Part shown: piece after piece, positions 1-8,229 of the stretch
Position numbering within the stretch: position 1 is the first letter of the stretch
How the letters are laid out: each line of letters begins with the position of its first letter
From: Ferrimonas marina
Lineage (GTDB): Bacteria; Pseudomonadota; Gammaproteobacteria; Enterobacterales; Shewanellaceae
Assembly: GCF_900129905.1 (NCBI RefSeq)
Contig: NZ_FQXG01000004.1
Location: forward strand, 330,142 to 394,141
Length of the DNA: 64,000 nucleotides
Direction of reading: 5' to 3'
Made by a program: the position numbers and the translations under genes
Notes under the pieces: model-generated
What the model saw: only the letters and a program-made list of their open reading frames with translations
Told to the model about the DNA's origin: nothing
The model's database searches: none

Positions 1-2
1 AT

Positions 3-1142
3 GGCGCTGAAACCCAGGTGGCGCTGTGGGACCTGCCCGCCGACAGCCTGCCCCATTTTCCCGTTCCCCAGAACGTGCGCCCCTGCTGTGCCTTTGGCAA
101 CCTGCAGAAGGTGGCCATCGGCCGGGTGCCGATCCCGCTGTTCCGCCTTGGCAACACCGTCGGCGCCGGCGACGTCGGCCCGCACCAGTTCGATGGAGGC
201 ACCTTTGCCTACACCTCCTCTGGGGCCAGCGCCAACGGCAACCGCGGCAGCGAAAACAACGGCATGATCTACACCCTGCAGGGTGGCTTTATCGATCTGG
301 CCCATGTGCGGGACACCGCCGATGACACCGTGGCACTGTTCTTCGAGATGGTGCGCCACCTGGGTGAGGAGCACCGCATCGAGCTGCCGGATGAGATCGG
401 CGAGCGCTACATCCAGATGCAGACGGTGGAACTGCCGGAGCTGACCAACCGGGAGCGCTGGGAGCTGGCGGCAGAATTGGCGGCTCGCATGGCCTACTTT
501 AAGGCCGAGTCCCATGAGATCGCCCAGTGGCACGGCTACGCCAGCTTTGCCGGCTGGCCGGAAACCGTATCCGCCTTCTCGCCGGAGGATCTCTACTCCA
601 ACATGCTCGGCGCCAAGCTGGCCCGAGCGCTGATCAGCGCCAACCTGGTGCTCAACAGCGATCTCTACAACCAGAGCATGACGCTGTGGCTGGACGAGGC
701 GTTGGACTGGCTGGGCGCGGTGGATCGCGGCACCAGCAATGCCCTGTTCGACGTCATCGATGGCCACTGGTGGGACTCCAGCCGACCCATCCCGGCCAAG
801 TACATGGTAACCCTGCGCCACTACCAGATGGGCGATCAGCAGACCCCCTACCTGGTGCCGGTGGAGTGGGCCCGGGACAGCCGCCACTGGGACCGTCTGG
901 ACACCTTCCTGGCCGCTGGGCAGCAGCCCCACCCGCTGGCCCTGCAACCGCAGATGTTCGGGCTGGAGCTGGATACCCTGGCCCAGGTGGTGATGACCGT
1001 CTCGCCGCGCTACCAGGCCAGCTTTGCCCAGTTCGATGAGGCGCTGTGGCGTCACGGCTTCACCCATCTGGATTACCCCGCCATTGTCAGCCGCAGTCGC
1101 GAGCTGGATCAGATCGAGTACCAGAAGCTGCTCGGCCAGTAG
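3..1142 (+). CDS. DUF4056 domain protein, 5' end outside window
   Basis: The reading frame is already open at base 3 and runs to TAG at 1140-1142, so the start probably lies upstream of the window. An internal ATG at 18 has no ribosome site visible. Near the visible N-terminus there is an RPCCAFG motif, followed by a P-I-P-L-F-R-L-G-N stretch and a conserved GPHQFDGG segment, which I associate with the DUF4056 family. No catalytic function is known to me. The rest is rich in acidic and aromatic residues with no membrane segment in the visible part. A perfect hairpin and a promoter for speD follow the stop. The coding call is strong and the family name moderate. Confidence 0.7.
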   Translation, partial: GAETQVALWDLPADSLPHFPVPQNVRPCCAFGNLQKVAIGRVPIPLFRLGNTVGAGDVGPHQFDGGTFAYTSSGASANGNRGSENNGMIYTLQGGFIDLAHVRDTADDTVALFFEMVRHLGEEHRIELPDEIGERYIQMQTVELPELTNRERWELAAELAARMAYFKAESHEIAQWHGYASFAGWPETVSAFSPEDLYSNMLGAKLARALISANLVLNSDLYNQSMTLWLDEALDWLGAVDRGTSNALFDVIDGHWWDSSRPIPAKYMVTLRHYQMGDQQTPYLVPVEWARDSRHWDRLDTFLAAGQQPHPLALQPQMFGLELDTLAQVVMTVSPRYQASFAQFDEALWRHGFTHLDYPAIVSRSRELDQIEYQKLLGQ

Positions 1143-1170
1143 CCGCTCAAAGGGAAAAAAGTCAAAACAG

Positions 1171-1201
1171 TCAGCGGTGAGTGGTTCCCCATCACCGCTG
1201 A
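1171..1201. promoter_or_regulatory. Perfect 10-bp inverted repeat abutting the speD promoter
   Basis: TCAGCGGTGA at 1171-1180 is exactly complementary to TCACCGCTGA at 1192-1201, with an 11-nt loop. There is no T-run after it, so it is a poor terminator. It ends 2 nt before a consensus -10 TATAAT at 1204-1209, so it occupies the -35/spacer region and could be an operator for the speD promoter. The role is inferred. Confidence 0.45.
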
Positions 1202-1203
1202 TG

Positions 1204-1209
1204 TATAAT
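1204..1209 (+). promoter_or_regulatory. Consensus -10 box (TATAAT) upstream of speD
   Basis: TATAAT matches the sigma-70 -10 consensus exactly. No good -35 hexamer is visible about 17 nt upstream, where the sequence is GTGGTT, suggesting activator or operator control. It would give a leader of roughly 190 nt before the speD start at 1404. Confidence 0.45.
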
Positions 1210-1403
1210 CGCCGCCGCTGTGCTGCTACCGGCCGGGAACCCCCCCGGTTCAGGGGCAGTCGGGAGGGCGGTTGAACTCCTTGGGCTCCCACATCTGTCA
1301 TCTCTCGACAGCGCAACCTGAGCAATTTCAACCAAACTCGTTGGGGGGCGGTAAGGCCTGTACTTACCAAACCACGTCACTGACCTTCAACGGGATACAC
1401 ACC

Positions 1404-2333
1404 ATGATGTTTTTCGAAGGCTCCGAGAAGAAAGTCGAAGCCGTAATGCAACCGGGCCAGCCGTCGCTGCGCAGCCTGGGGCGTCCCTTTTGGGCTCAGC
1501 TGGTGGCCAAGGCCAATGCTGAGATCCTGTCCTCCGTGCACAACGAGGCGTGTGACGCCTACCTGTTGTCGGAGTCCAGTCTGTTTGTCTGGGAAGACCG
1601 CTTCCTGATGCTGACCTGCGGCACCACCACCCTGGTCCATGCCGTCACCGAGTTTCTCAAGCACTTCAGCGAAGATAAGCTGGCGATGCTGACCTACCAG
1701 CGTAAGAACGAGTACCAGGCACAGCTGCAGAAGAGCAGCTTCAGTGACGACCTGGCCTCACTGGCCCCGCACCTCAAGGGCAAGGCCTGGCGTCTGGGCC
1801 ACCTGGATGGTCACCATAACTACCTGTTCCATTTGGACCGGCCCTATCAGCCCCAGGCAGACGACGCCACCGGCGAGCTGCTGATGTATCACATCACCGG
1901 CGCCGATGCCGAGTACCTGCGCAGTGAGGGGCAAACCCTGGCGGGGATCCAGCAACGGATGGGCTGGTCACAGCTGCTGCCCCAGTTCCAGTTCGACGAG
2001 TTCCTGTTCCAGCCCTTTGGCTACTCGATGAATGGGATCTGCGGCGATCGCTACGTCACCATGCACATCACCCCGCAGGAGGACAGCTCCTACGTCAGCT
2101 TCGAATCCAACCTCGAGGCCGAGGCGTTGATACCGGTGCTCAACCACCTGCTGCGGGTACTGAAGCCACAAAGCTATGACCTGATCAGCTTCAACCTGCC
2201 CTGCCCGCTGGCTCATGCCGAAGGGGTTCAGCTGATTGATCACGCCGAGCAGACCCTGGATATCGGTTACCGCATGGCGTTCCAGCACTTCCTGCTACCA
2301 AATACCCAGGTGCGCAGCGCCGATCCGCTATAA
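1404..2333 (+). CDS. speD: S-adenosylmethionine decarboxylase proenzyme, eukaryotic-type
   Basis: Decarboxylates S-adenosylmethionine to supply the aminopropyl donor for spermidine synthesis. The protein (309 aa) aligns through its whole length with the animal/plant enzyme rather than with E. coli SpeD: FFEGSEK at the N-terminus, the self-cleavage motif LSESS with predicted cleavage between E57 and S58 (S58 becomes the pyruvoyl group), C72 in TCGTT, S208 in GYSMNG, H221 in MHITP, and SYVSFESN. All processing and catalytic residues I can place are intact. I chose ATG 1404 (MMFFEG) because family similarity starts there; the frame stays open upstream to 1272 but that extension looks like leader. 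The stop overlaps the convergent cyclase gene by 6 bp. No spermidine synthase gene is adjacent. Confidence 0.9.
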   Translation: MMFFEGSEKKVEAVMQPGQPSLRSLGRPFWAQLVAKANAEILSSVHNEACDAYLLSESSLFVWEDRFLMLTCGTTTLVHAVTEFLKHFSEDKLAMLTYQRKNEYQAQLQKSSFSDDLASLAPHLKGKAWRLGHLDGHHNYLFHLDRPYQPQADDATGELLMYHITGADAEYLRSEGQTLAGIQQRMGWSQLLPQFQFDEFLFQPFGYSMNGICGDRYVTMHITPQEDSSYVSFESNLEAEALIPVLNHLLRVLKPQSYDLISFNLPCPLAHAEGVQLIDHAEQTLDIGYRMAFQHFLLPNTQVRSADPL

Positions 2334-3845
2334 CTCCAGCGGTTGGGGCTCGGGCTGCCATAAGGCCCAGCCCTGGCCCTGCTTGGCTTCGTACAGGGCC
2401 TGCTCAGCATGGGCGAAGAGGTCTACCAGGGTTAACGTCAGCCCTTCCGGGGCCAAACCCGGCGCTATCATCGCCGCGCCGATATTGACCCGCAATCCCC
2501 CTTCTGTGAACAGCGCCTGGGCCGCCAACTTGGTGCGGATCGCCCGCACCAGCTTCTCCAGGGTTGCCTGGTCCATCTCGGTCAGGGCCAGCGCAAACTC
2601 ATCGCCGCCGTAGCGCGCGGCCACCTCACCGCCGCGACGACTGAGCGAGCGCAGCACCCGGGCCAGCTTGAGCAGGGCCTGATCCCCCTGGCCATAGCCC
2701 CGCGCCTCGTTAAACTGATGCAGCTGTTCGATGTCCAACAGCAGGATCGCCAGGCCACGACGATGCCGCTGCAGCCGACGCCACTCCTCATCGAGAAAGT
2801 CATCCAGGGCACGGCGATTGGGCAGACCGGTCAAGGAGTCGGTGCGGGTCAGGTTGGCCATCTTCTCCTCCTGACTCGCCAGCATCCGCATCAGGCCATT
2901 GAACACCTTGGCCAGTTGGTGAAACTCCAACAGTTCAGCCCGACTGTTGACGCTGCGAAACTGCTGGTGCCGCTCCATCGCTCGAATGGTGGCAACGCCC
3001 CGCTCCATCGGCCGCACCAGGATCTTGTACTGCACCAGCGCGACGATGGCCCCCACCAGGGCGATGATGCCGTAGACCCCCCATTCCAGCTTGCCGATCG
3101 CCTCCGGCGGCCGCGCCTTGTGGCGCAGGGTCAGCACCACCGAAGGCTGGCCCAGGGCGTCACTGAGCAGTAGGCTGCGCACCCGCATTGGCCGGCTCAA
3201 TCGCTCCGGGTGTTCCATCGGCTCCAGGTTCTGATCCGCCAGGGTGGCGGCCCGGTACTCGATGCTCAGGCCACTGCCCTCCTTGAGCAAATCTCCCAAC
3301 CCCTCGTCGATCCCCTTGGTCAGCATCAGGTAGCCATAGCCGCAATCCTCTGCGCTTTCGCGACAGATGGTGGCGGCGGCGTAGAAGTCCAGCTTGTCCC
3401 CCAGCTTAAGCAGGCCGCTGCGCACCCGCGGTTGCTGCGGATGCAGGATCGGCATCAGCCGGGCACGACGGTAGGCCTCCTGGCTATCCAGGAAGTTGCT
3501 GACCGAGTCGCCGGCGTGCTGAGCACTGACCAGCTCCAGCGCACTGTTGAACAGGTAGACCCCGTCCAGCAGCGGGATGTCCACGGTCAGCAGCGGCGGC
3601 AGGGTGCGGCCGGCCAGGGCGTCAATGATCGCATCCGAGCGGGCCAGTTCCTGGGTCACCGTCTCCAGCTGGCGGATACGGCCATCAAGATGAAACTGTA
3701 CCCGGTTGATCTCATGACGCTGGGCCGCCAGCACCTGCTGCTCCACGTAGGGCAGCACCACGGCGTTGCGCACCAGCCAATAGCAGAACAGCAGGATCAG
3801 CACCACCAACAGGGTGGTGACCAGGGAAACTTGCCGTAGGGTCAT
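2328..3845 (-). CDS. Membrane-bound diguanylate cyclase (periplasmic sensor + GGDEF)
   Basis: Synthesises cyclic di-GMP from two GTP. The 505-aa protein has an N-terminal membrane helix (about residues 5-27), a periplasmic sensor of about 220 residues resembling CHASE4-type domains, a second helix, a HAMP-like linker, and a C-terminal GGDEF domain with an intact GGDEF at about 413-417 and a matching ALYEAK end motif. The usual allosteric inhibitory motif RxxD, five residues before GGDEF, reads RGGE here. The start at 3845 is supported by AGAGGAGG just upstream. It lies downstream of btuB behind a terminator-like hairpin and converges on speD. Signal sensed is unknown. Confidence 0.88.
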   Translation of the reverse strand: MTLRQVSLVTTLLVVLILLFCYWLVRNAVVLPYVEQQVLAAQRHEINRVQFHLDGRIRQLETVTQELARSDAIIDALAGRTLPPLLTVDIPLLDGVYLFNSALELVSAQHAGDSVSNFLDSQEAYRRARLMPILHPQQPRVRSGLLKLGDKLDFYAAATICRESAEDCGYGYLMLTKGIDEGLGDLLKEGSGLSIEYRAATLADQNLEPMEHPERLSRPMRVRSLLLSDALGQPSVVLTLRHKARPPEAIGKLEWGVYGIIALVGAIVALVQYKILVRPMERGVATIRAMERHQQFRSVNSRAELLEFHQLAKVFNGLMRMLASQEEKMANLTRTDSLTGLPNRRALDDFLDEEWRRLQRHRRGLAILLLDIEQLHQFNEARGYGQGDQALLKLARVLRSLSRRGGEVAARYGGDEFALALTEMDQATLEKLVRAIRTKLAAQALFTEGGLRVNIGAAMIAPGLAPEGLTLTLVDLFAHAEQALYEAKQGQGWALWQPEPQPLEL

Positions 3846-3882
3846 GGCGTCCTCCTCTGTGGCAAGTGTGGCACGCAGACAC

Positions 3883-3912
3883 AAAAACGGCGGCCCATCT
3901 GGCCGCCGTTGA
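3883..3912 (-). terminator. Terminator downstream of btuB
   Basis: A perfect 10-bp stem (AACGGCGGCC 3886-3895 / GGCCGCCGTT 3901-3910) with a 5-nt loop. Read on the minus strand, it follows the btuB stop and ends in five T residues. Confidence 0.65.
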
Positions 3913-3928
3913 TAAAAAAAGTCTGGAT

Positions 3929-5821
3929 TTACAGTCGGTACTCCACCGTTGCAAAGACACTGCGCGGGGTTCCGGGGTAGCTGCCACCGGAGAAGGTATC
4001 AGCGATGGTGACGTACTCCTCATCCAGCGCATTCTCCAGCCGGGCCCGCAGGGTCCAGTGCTCACCTAGCGCCACCGAGGCAAACAGGTTCACCACCAGG
4101 TAGCTGTCCAGGCGCACGCTGTTGGCGGCATCGCCGTAACGGCTGCCCCGGTAGATCAGGTTGGTGCCCGCTTCGTAACGCGACCAACCGGCGGTCAAGT
4201 CGTACTTGGCGTTGTGGCGGGCACTGCCGGCCAGCTCGTTGCCATTGCTCTTGTCTTCGCTGTCCCGCAGGCTGTAGCTAAGACGATGCTCAAGCGCACC
4301 TGTGCTGGCACCCAGCTCCAGCTCAAGCCCCTGGATCAGCGCCTCACCGATGTTCTCCGGGCGGAAAGTCGCCTGGTTGTACTGGATCAGATCCTCCGCC
4401 TCCTGGCGGAACCAGCCCAGGCGCAGATCCCATTGCTCCCAGTTGCCTTCCAACGCCAACTCGGCGTTATCGGACTGTTCCGCCTTGAGATCCGGGTTGC
4501 TGAACCCCGGGTAGTAGAGATCGTAGAAACTCGGCGCGCGGAACGCGGTACCGATGCTGGCCAGGGCACGCCAGTGGCTGCCCAGGGCCAGGGCGCCGCC
4601 CAGCTGCCAGGTGTTGTGACGGCCAAACTGCTCGTTGTCGTCGCTGCGCAGTGCCAACTCCAGTTGATGGCCCCCCTGCACATAGCGCCCCAGGGCAAAC
4701 AGGCCGGTGTTATCCCGACTCAGGGTCTCCGGAGCGAAAGGCACTCCGCCGCCGGTCATCCAATCCTCTACCGTGGAGTCATCCCGCAGCTCCTCACGAC
4801 GCCAGTCCACTCCGGCTCCGAGGGTGAAGGCCTGACCCAGCTGCAGCTGGTTGAGCCAGGCCAGGTTGTGCTGGCGCAGATGGCTGTAGTTGGGCGCCTC
4901 GCGGTAGCCCAGCTCATCGCGGTAGTCGTAGGCTTTGCTATCGCTGGTTTGCGCCAGCCACTGGGCCTGGAAGTCGTCCCGCTGATAGCCCAGCTGCAGC
5001 TGCAGATCCAGCGCTTCCTGGCGGTTCTCTTTGCGTTCGCGGGTATCGGGGATGCCAAACTCCGGCAGACCGAGGCTGGAGTTGTCGTACTGGCTTTCGT
5101 TCTGGAACCAGCGAGCGGCACCATAGAGGTCGAAGTGTTGGCCCAGCTCACGGTCGTAGCTGAACAGGGCGCTCTTGCCGGTGAAGCCGTGCTTATCGTC
5201 GTCGTTGACGCCGGGCACCGGATGGGCGTTGTAGCCCTCCTCCTCCTCGTAGGCCAGCACCGCCTTGACGGTGCCACCGGCTAGGGTCCCCTGGTGACGG
5301 GCATCCGCCTGCCAACGCCCCAGTTCACCGCCGCCGAGACGAACTTGAGTGCCGTCCTGGCCCTGGCGGGTGATGATGTTGATGACGCCGGTCATCGCCT
5401 CGGAACCGTAGATGGAGGCCCGGGCACCGCGCACCAGTTCGATCCGCTCGATCTGGGCCACCGGGATGGCGTTGATGTTGGCCGGGCCAGCCACCCCTTG
5501 AGCCAGGCGGACGCCGTCCAGCAACAACAGGGTTTGGGCACTGGTGCCACCACGGACGGTGACCGTGGCATTCTGGCCACGGCCGCCATACTGGTTGATG
5601 TCGACATTGGGTAGGGTACGCAGGATGTCAGTCAGGCTGTGGGCCTGCATCCGTTCGATCTGGGCACGATCGACCAGGGTCACCGGGGCCAGCACCGTGG
5701 CGGCGGGTTGCTCAAAGCGATCGCCGGTGATCACCAGGTTTTCGTCCACCGTCAGGGCCCAGGCCTGGGACAGCGACAGACAGGCCGCCCCTAGGGCGAA
5801 GGGGAGTTGCAGCTTTTTCAT
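3929..5821 (-). CDS. btuB: TonB-dependent vitamin B12 outer-membrane receptor
   Basis: Takes up cobalamin across the outer membrane, energised by TonB. The protein has 630 aa: signal peptide (MKKLQLPFAL... cleaved near QAWA), a TonB-box-like ENLVITG, a plug domain with the TVRGG..LLLLDGVRL and VRGARASIYGSEAMTGVINIIT signatures, and a beta-barrel ending in the aromatic-poor but typical YRL terminus. The start ATG 5821 has AGGAAA upstream and follows a B12 riboswitch, which supports the substrate. An upstream in-frame extension to 5968 is riboswitch RNA and is excluded. Length is close to E. coli BtuB (about 614 aa). Confidence 0.9.
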   Translation of the reverse strand: MKKLQLPFALGAACLSLSQAWALTVDENLVITGDRFEQPAATVLAPVTLVDRAQIERMQAHSLTDILRTLPNVDINQYGGRGQNATVTVRGGTSAQTLLLLDGVRLAQGVAGPANINAIPVAQIERIELVRGARASIYGSEAMTGVINIITRQGQDGTQVRLGGGELGRWQADARHQGTLAGGTVKAVLAYEEEEGYNAHPVPGVNDDDKHGFTGKSALFSYDRELGQHFDLYGAARWFQNESQYDNSSLGLPEFGIPDTRERKENRQEALDLQLQLGYQRDDFQAQWLAQTSDSKAYDYRDELGYREAPNYSHLRQHNLAWLNQLQLGQAFTLGAGVDWRREELRDDSTVEDWMTGGGVPFAPETLSRDNTGLFALGRYVQGGHQLELALRSDDNEQFGRHNTWQLGGALALGSHWRALASIGTAFRAPSFYDLYYPGFSNPDLKAEQSDNAELALEGNWEQWDLRLGWFRQEAEDLIQYNQATFRPENIGEALIQGLELELGASTGALEHRLSYSLRDSEDKSNGNELAGSARHNAKYDLTAGWSRYEAGTNLIYRGSRYGDAANSVRLDSYLVVNLFASVALGEHWTLRARLENALDEEYVTIADTFSGGSYPGTPRSVFATVEYRL

Positions 5822-5834
5822 GGTATTTCCTAGT

Positions 5835-5965
5835 TCGCGTAGGTCAGGGCGTGAGGGGAGATCGGACTGATGGCCAAAGCCAAACACCGTTGCGCGCCAG
5901 TTCCGGGGTCTCACCGGATTCATCCACCTCAACGCATTGCTTCCTTGTCGGCGGCATGATGCCGC
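5835..5965 (-). ncRNA. Cobalamin riboswitch in the btuB leader
   Basis: On the minus strand the leader contains GAATCCGGTGAGACCCCGGA followed by ACTGGCGCGCAACGGT. This closely matches the E. coli btuB riboswitch core (GAATCCAGTGCGAATCTGGA, then GCTGACGCGCAGCGGT). A downstream AGTCCGATC..CCTGACC segment resembles the conserved 3' part. It lies 15-140 nt upstream of the btuB start. Binding of adenosylcobalamin would shut off btuB expression. Outer boundaries are approximate. Confidence 0.8.
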
Positions 5966-5983
5966 CACTCCTATGTCCCTGGG

Positions 5984-6523
5984 TCAGTAGCTTTTACTGA
6001 CGAAGGGGATCTCCTCCTGCCCCAGCTGGGCCTTAACCCGAACCGACAGGCAGAAGAAATAGTTGGTCAGCAGGTTGCCAAGGCGCAGCAGGATGGGATC
6101 AACCTCCAGCCCCGCCTCCTCACAACGCACCAGCTGACGAATGCTTTTTTTGGCACCGCTGCGACACAGGTGCAGTGCCATCACCGCCGGCGAGCCGGTA
6201 GGCAGGACAAAACCGCTGACGGCGCCAAACCCGTTGTGGTGATCGTAGCGCTGCTTGAGCCAGTCCAGGTCTTGCTCCTCTACCGCCAAACGTCCACGCA
6301 CAGAGCCGTTAAGGTGGTAGATCAGGGCCTGTACCCGCTGCAGCTCCGGGGTCAGCTGCGCCAACAGCTCCGTTCCCGCCAGCTCCTGCGCCAGCAGCGC
6401 CTGGGCGTTACCGGTGAGCGAGCACAGCTCGTCGGTCTGCACCTCAAAGTCGCAGCTGGGGCCGGTTTCGAAGATAAAGGGGTAGCACAGCTCCCGCTTA
6501 TCCGAGCTCAGGCGGCGGGGCAT
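5984..6523 (-). CDS. ATP:cob(I)alamin adenosyltransferase, PduO-like
   Basis: Predicted to convert cob(I)alamin plus ATP to adenosylcobalamin. The 179-aa protein shows the helical PduO core: LNGSVRGRLAVEEQDLDWL, FVLPTGSPAVMALHLCRSGAKKSIRQLVR and a C-terminal LTNYFFCLSVR helix. The usual N-terminal glycine-rich ATP loop (TKTGDxGxT) is replaced by an unrelated segment (KRELCYPFIFE), and the arginine-rich RxxxRRAER motif is altered. It is therefore a divergent member whose activity needs confirmation. Its ATG overlaps the stop of the S-component gene (TGATG), so the two are translationally coupled. A separate BtuR-type enzyme is encoded 4 kb away. Confidence 0.75.
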   Translation of the reverse strand: MPRRLSSDKRELCYPFIFETGPSCDFEVQTDELCSLTGNAQALLAQELAGTELLAQLTPELQRVQALIYHLNGSVRGRLAVEEQDLDWLKQRYDHHNGFGAVSGFVLPTGSPAVMALHLCRSGAKKSIRQLVRCEEAGLEVDPILLRLGNLLTNYFFCLSVRVKAQLGQEEIPFVSKSY

Positions 6524-7029
6524 CAGCGTTGCAGCTGCGGGTAATGGCGCGACAGCATGGCGTAGCCGCCAAACAGCACCGCACTGAACAGCCAGGTGCT
6601 GGCCAGATCATGCTGCAGGAACGGCAGCCCCATCACCCAGCACTGCACCAGCCCGGCCCAGGTGTGGGGATAGAAGTCGGTGACCGCCCACATGCCGGTA
6701 TTGGTGATAAAGAAGAACTGCAGACTGCTAGCCACACCGGCCAGGGCGATGGTCGCCACGCTGCGACGCTGACGCAATAGCATGCCGATGCCGGCGGTGA
6801 TCGCCATCGCCAGGTAGACAAACAGCATGGTCTCATGCAGACCGATAAAGAGATCGCTCAGCAGCATCGCCACCAGCGGAACCACCAGGGCGAGGCGCTT
6901 GCTGTCAAACATGGCGCCGGCAAACAGGCCCATGGCCGCCACGGGGGTGAAGTTGAATGGATGCGGCAAGACCCGGTACAGGGCGCACAGTGCGATCAGC
7001 ACAGTAACCGCGATCACTTTGTTTCTCAT
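6523..7029 (-). CDS. DUF6580-type ECF transporter S component, probable cobalamin uptake
   Basis: A 168-aa membrane protein with about five hydrophobic helices and the FNFTPVAAMGLFAGAMF signature of the DUF6580 family, in which small membrane subunits are predicted to capture cobalamin for an energy-coupling factor transporter. No ECF ATPases or T subunit are in the window. Start ATG 7029 has GGAG 6 nt upstream; an upstream open frame to 7341 is not supported. Its stop is coupled to the PduO-like gene (TGATG), and btuB follows. The B12 substrate is inferred from these neighbours. Confidence 0.72.
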   Translation of the reverse strand: MRNKVIAVTVLIALCALYRVLPHPFNFTPVAAMGLFAGAMFDSKRLALVVPLVAMLLSDLFIGLHETMLFVYLAMAITAGIGMLLRQRRSVATIALAGVASSLQFFFITNTGMWAVTDFYPHTWAGLVQCWVMGLPFLQHDLASTWLFSAVLFGGYAMLSRHYPQLQR

Positions 7030-7102
7030 GGTGTTCTCCAGTGGTGTCCCGTACACTCCGGGCCCATACAGGATACGGAGTTCGCTGAGGAACTTCCAGT
7101 TT

Positions 7103-7126
7103 GGACGGCTAGAAATCTTAACGTCC
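7103..7126. promoter_or_regulatory. Candidate MetJ operator (three degenerate met boxes)
   Basis: Read on the minus strand, three adjacent 8-mers GGACGTTA, AGATTTCT and AGCCGTCC match the MetJ box AGACGTCT at 5, 6 and 6 of 8 positions. They lie about 75 nt upstream of the S-component start and about 33 nt from the divergent isomerase gene. Methionine control of B12 uptake would make sense with metH in the same region, but the match is imperfect. Confidence 0.3.
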
Positions 7127-7158
7127 ATTACCACACCATAACAAGAGAGAAACACACC

Positions 7159-7503
7159 GTGCCTCATCTGCGTCTCGAATATGCCCAGGAGCTGGAAGGG
7201 CTGTGCGATATCACCGCTGTGCTGGAACAGCTGCATCATGCGGCGCTGGCCACCGGTCAGTTTCAGGCCGCGGCCATCAAGGTTCGTGCCCTGCCCTGCT
7301 GCCACTACCTGGTGGCCGGCCAGGCCCGCGCCTTTGCTCACCTAGAGGTGGCGATCCTACCCGGCCGCGATGCCGTTACCCAGGGGGCGATCAGCGACAC
7401 CCTGCTGGCCGCCCTGGTGGCCGCCATGCCGCCATTAGCCAGCGCCTCGGTTAACCTGACCGAGCTGTCGGCGCTGGCCTATCGCAAGCACAACGACGGC
7501 TGA
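7159..7503 (+). CDS. 5-carboxymethyl-2-hydroxymuconate delta-isomerase family protein
   Basis: A 114-aa protein of the CHMI branch of the tautomerase superfamily. In the family a proline exposed after removal of the initiator Met is the catalytic base; here Pro is residue 2 (MPHLRLEYA). The start is GTG 7159, which preserves the proline, with AAGAGAGA upstream. The conserved arginine-containing [14 protein letters not shown] segment is present. In homoprotocatechuate degraders this enzyme sits in an hpa operon, but no hpa genes occur here, so it may have another substrate. It is divergent from the S-component gene. Confidence 0.8.
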   Translation: MPHLRLEYAQELEGLCDITAVLEQLHHAALATGQFQAAAIKVRALPCCHYLVAGQARAFAHLEVAILPGRDAVTQGAISDTLLAALVAAMPPLASASVNLTELSALAYRKHNDG

Positions 7504-7594
7504 GCAAAGTCTGGGCATTTGGGCCTTCGGGGCCTTGCTGTCTGCCCCATCGCCGGTAAATACTGCATCATCACTGACGTATTGGAGCGCTGCT

Positions 7595-8215
7595 ATGGAG
7601 ATGAATCTCAGCCTCAACGAGGCCCGGGTGATAGGTTGTTTGCTGGAGAAGGAGAGCACCACCCCCGACCTCTATCCGCTGACCCTGAACGCCCTGAAGG
7701 GGGCCTGTAACCAGAAGAGCAATCGGGATCCGGTACTGAGTCTCTCCGACGGTGAGGTGCAACACACCCTCAATCAGCTGCGGGACAAACGGATGATCAG
7801 CGAAGAGGGCGGCGCCCGCGCCAGCAAATACAAGCACCGCTTCTGCAATACCCCCTTCGGTGGCCTGCAACTGTCTGAACAGGAGCGTGGCATCGTCTGC
7901 GTACTGCTGCTGCGGGGCCCGCAAACCCCCGGTGAGCTGCGCTCCCGCACCAATCGACTGTGTCAGTTCGACGACGTCAGCCAGGTTGAGGCGGTGCTCA
8001 AGCAGATGGCCGAGCAGGGCTACGTGGTGCAGCTGCCGCGGGAAGCCGGTAAACGGGAGAGCCGCTACGCCCACCTGTTCTCCGGCGAGGTGGAGATGGT
8101 TACCACCGCCGATGTGGCCGCCGACGACAAGGCCCGCATCCTCCAGCTGGAGCAGGAAAACCGCGTGCTTAAGGCGGAGATCGCCCGGCTTCAGGCGCAA
8201 CTGAACGGCGAATGA
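7595..8215 (+). CDS. yceH: YceH family (DUF480) winged-helix protein
   Basis: A 206-aa protein with two tandem winged-helix-like units (about residues 1-80 and 90-165) and a C-terminal coiled coil rich in E, K and R. Signature segments are [38 protein letters not shown] and [11 protein letters not shown], typical of DUF480/YceH, whose molecular role is unknown to me. ATG 7595 is preferred because GGAG lies 7 nt upstream; an in-frame ATG follows at 7601. It converges on the MATE gene with a 14-bp gap. Confidence 0.88.
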   Translation: MEMNLSLNEARVIGCLLEKESTTPDLYPLTLNALKGACNQKSNRDPVLSLSDGEVQHTLNQLRDKRMISEEGGARASKYKHRFCNTPFGGLQLSEQERGIVCVLLLRGPQTPGELRSRTNRLCQFDDVSQVEAVLKQMAEQGYVVQLPREAGKRESRYAHLFSGEVEMVTTADVAADDKARILQLEQENRVLKAEIARLQAQLNGE

Positions 8216-8229
8216 TCCCCCCGGGCGCG

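Noticed and set aside
5822..5968. N-terminal extension of BtuB
   Set aside because: The extension is riboswitch sequence; a normal signal peptide begins at 5821.
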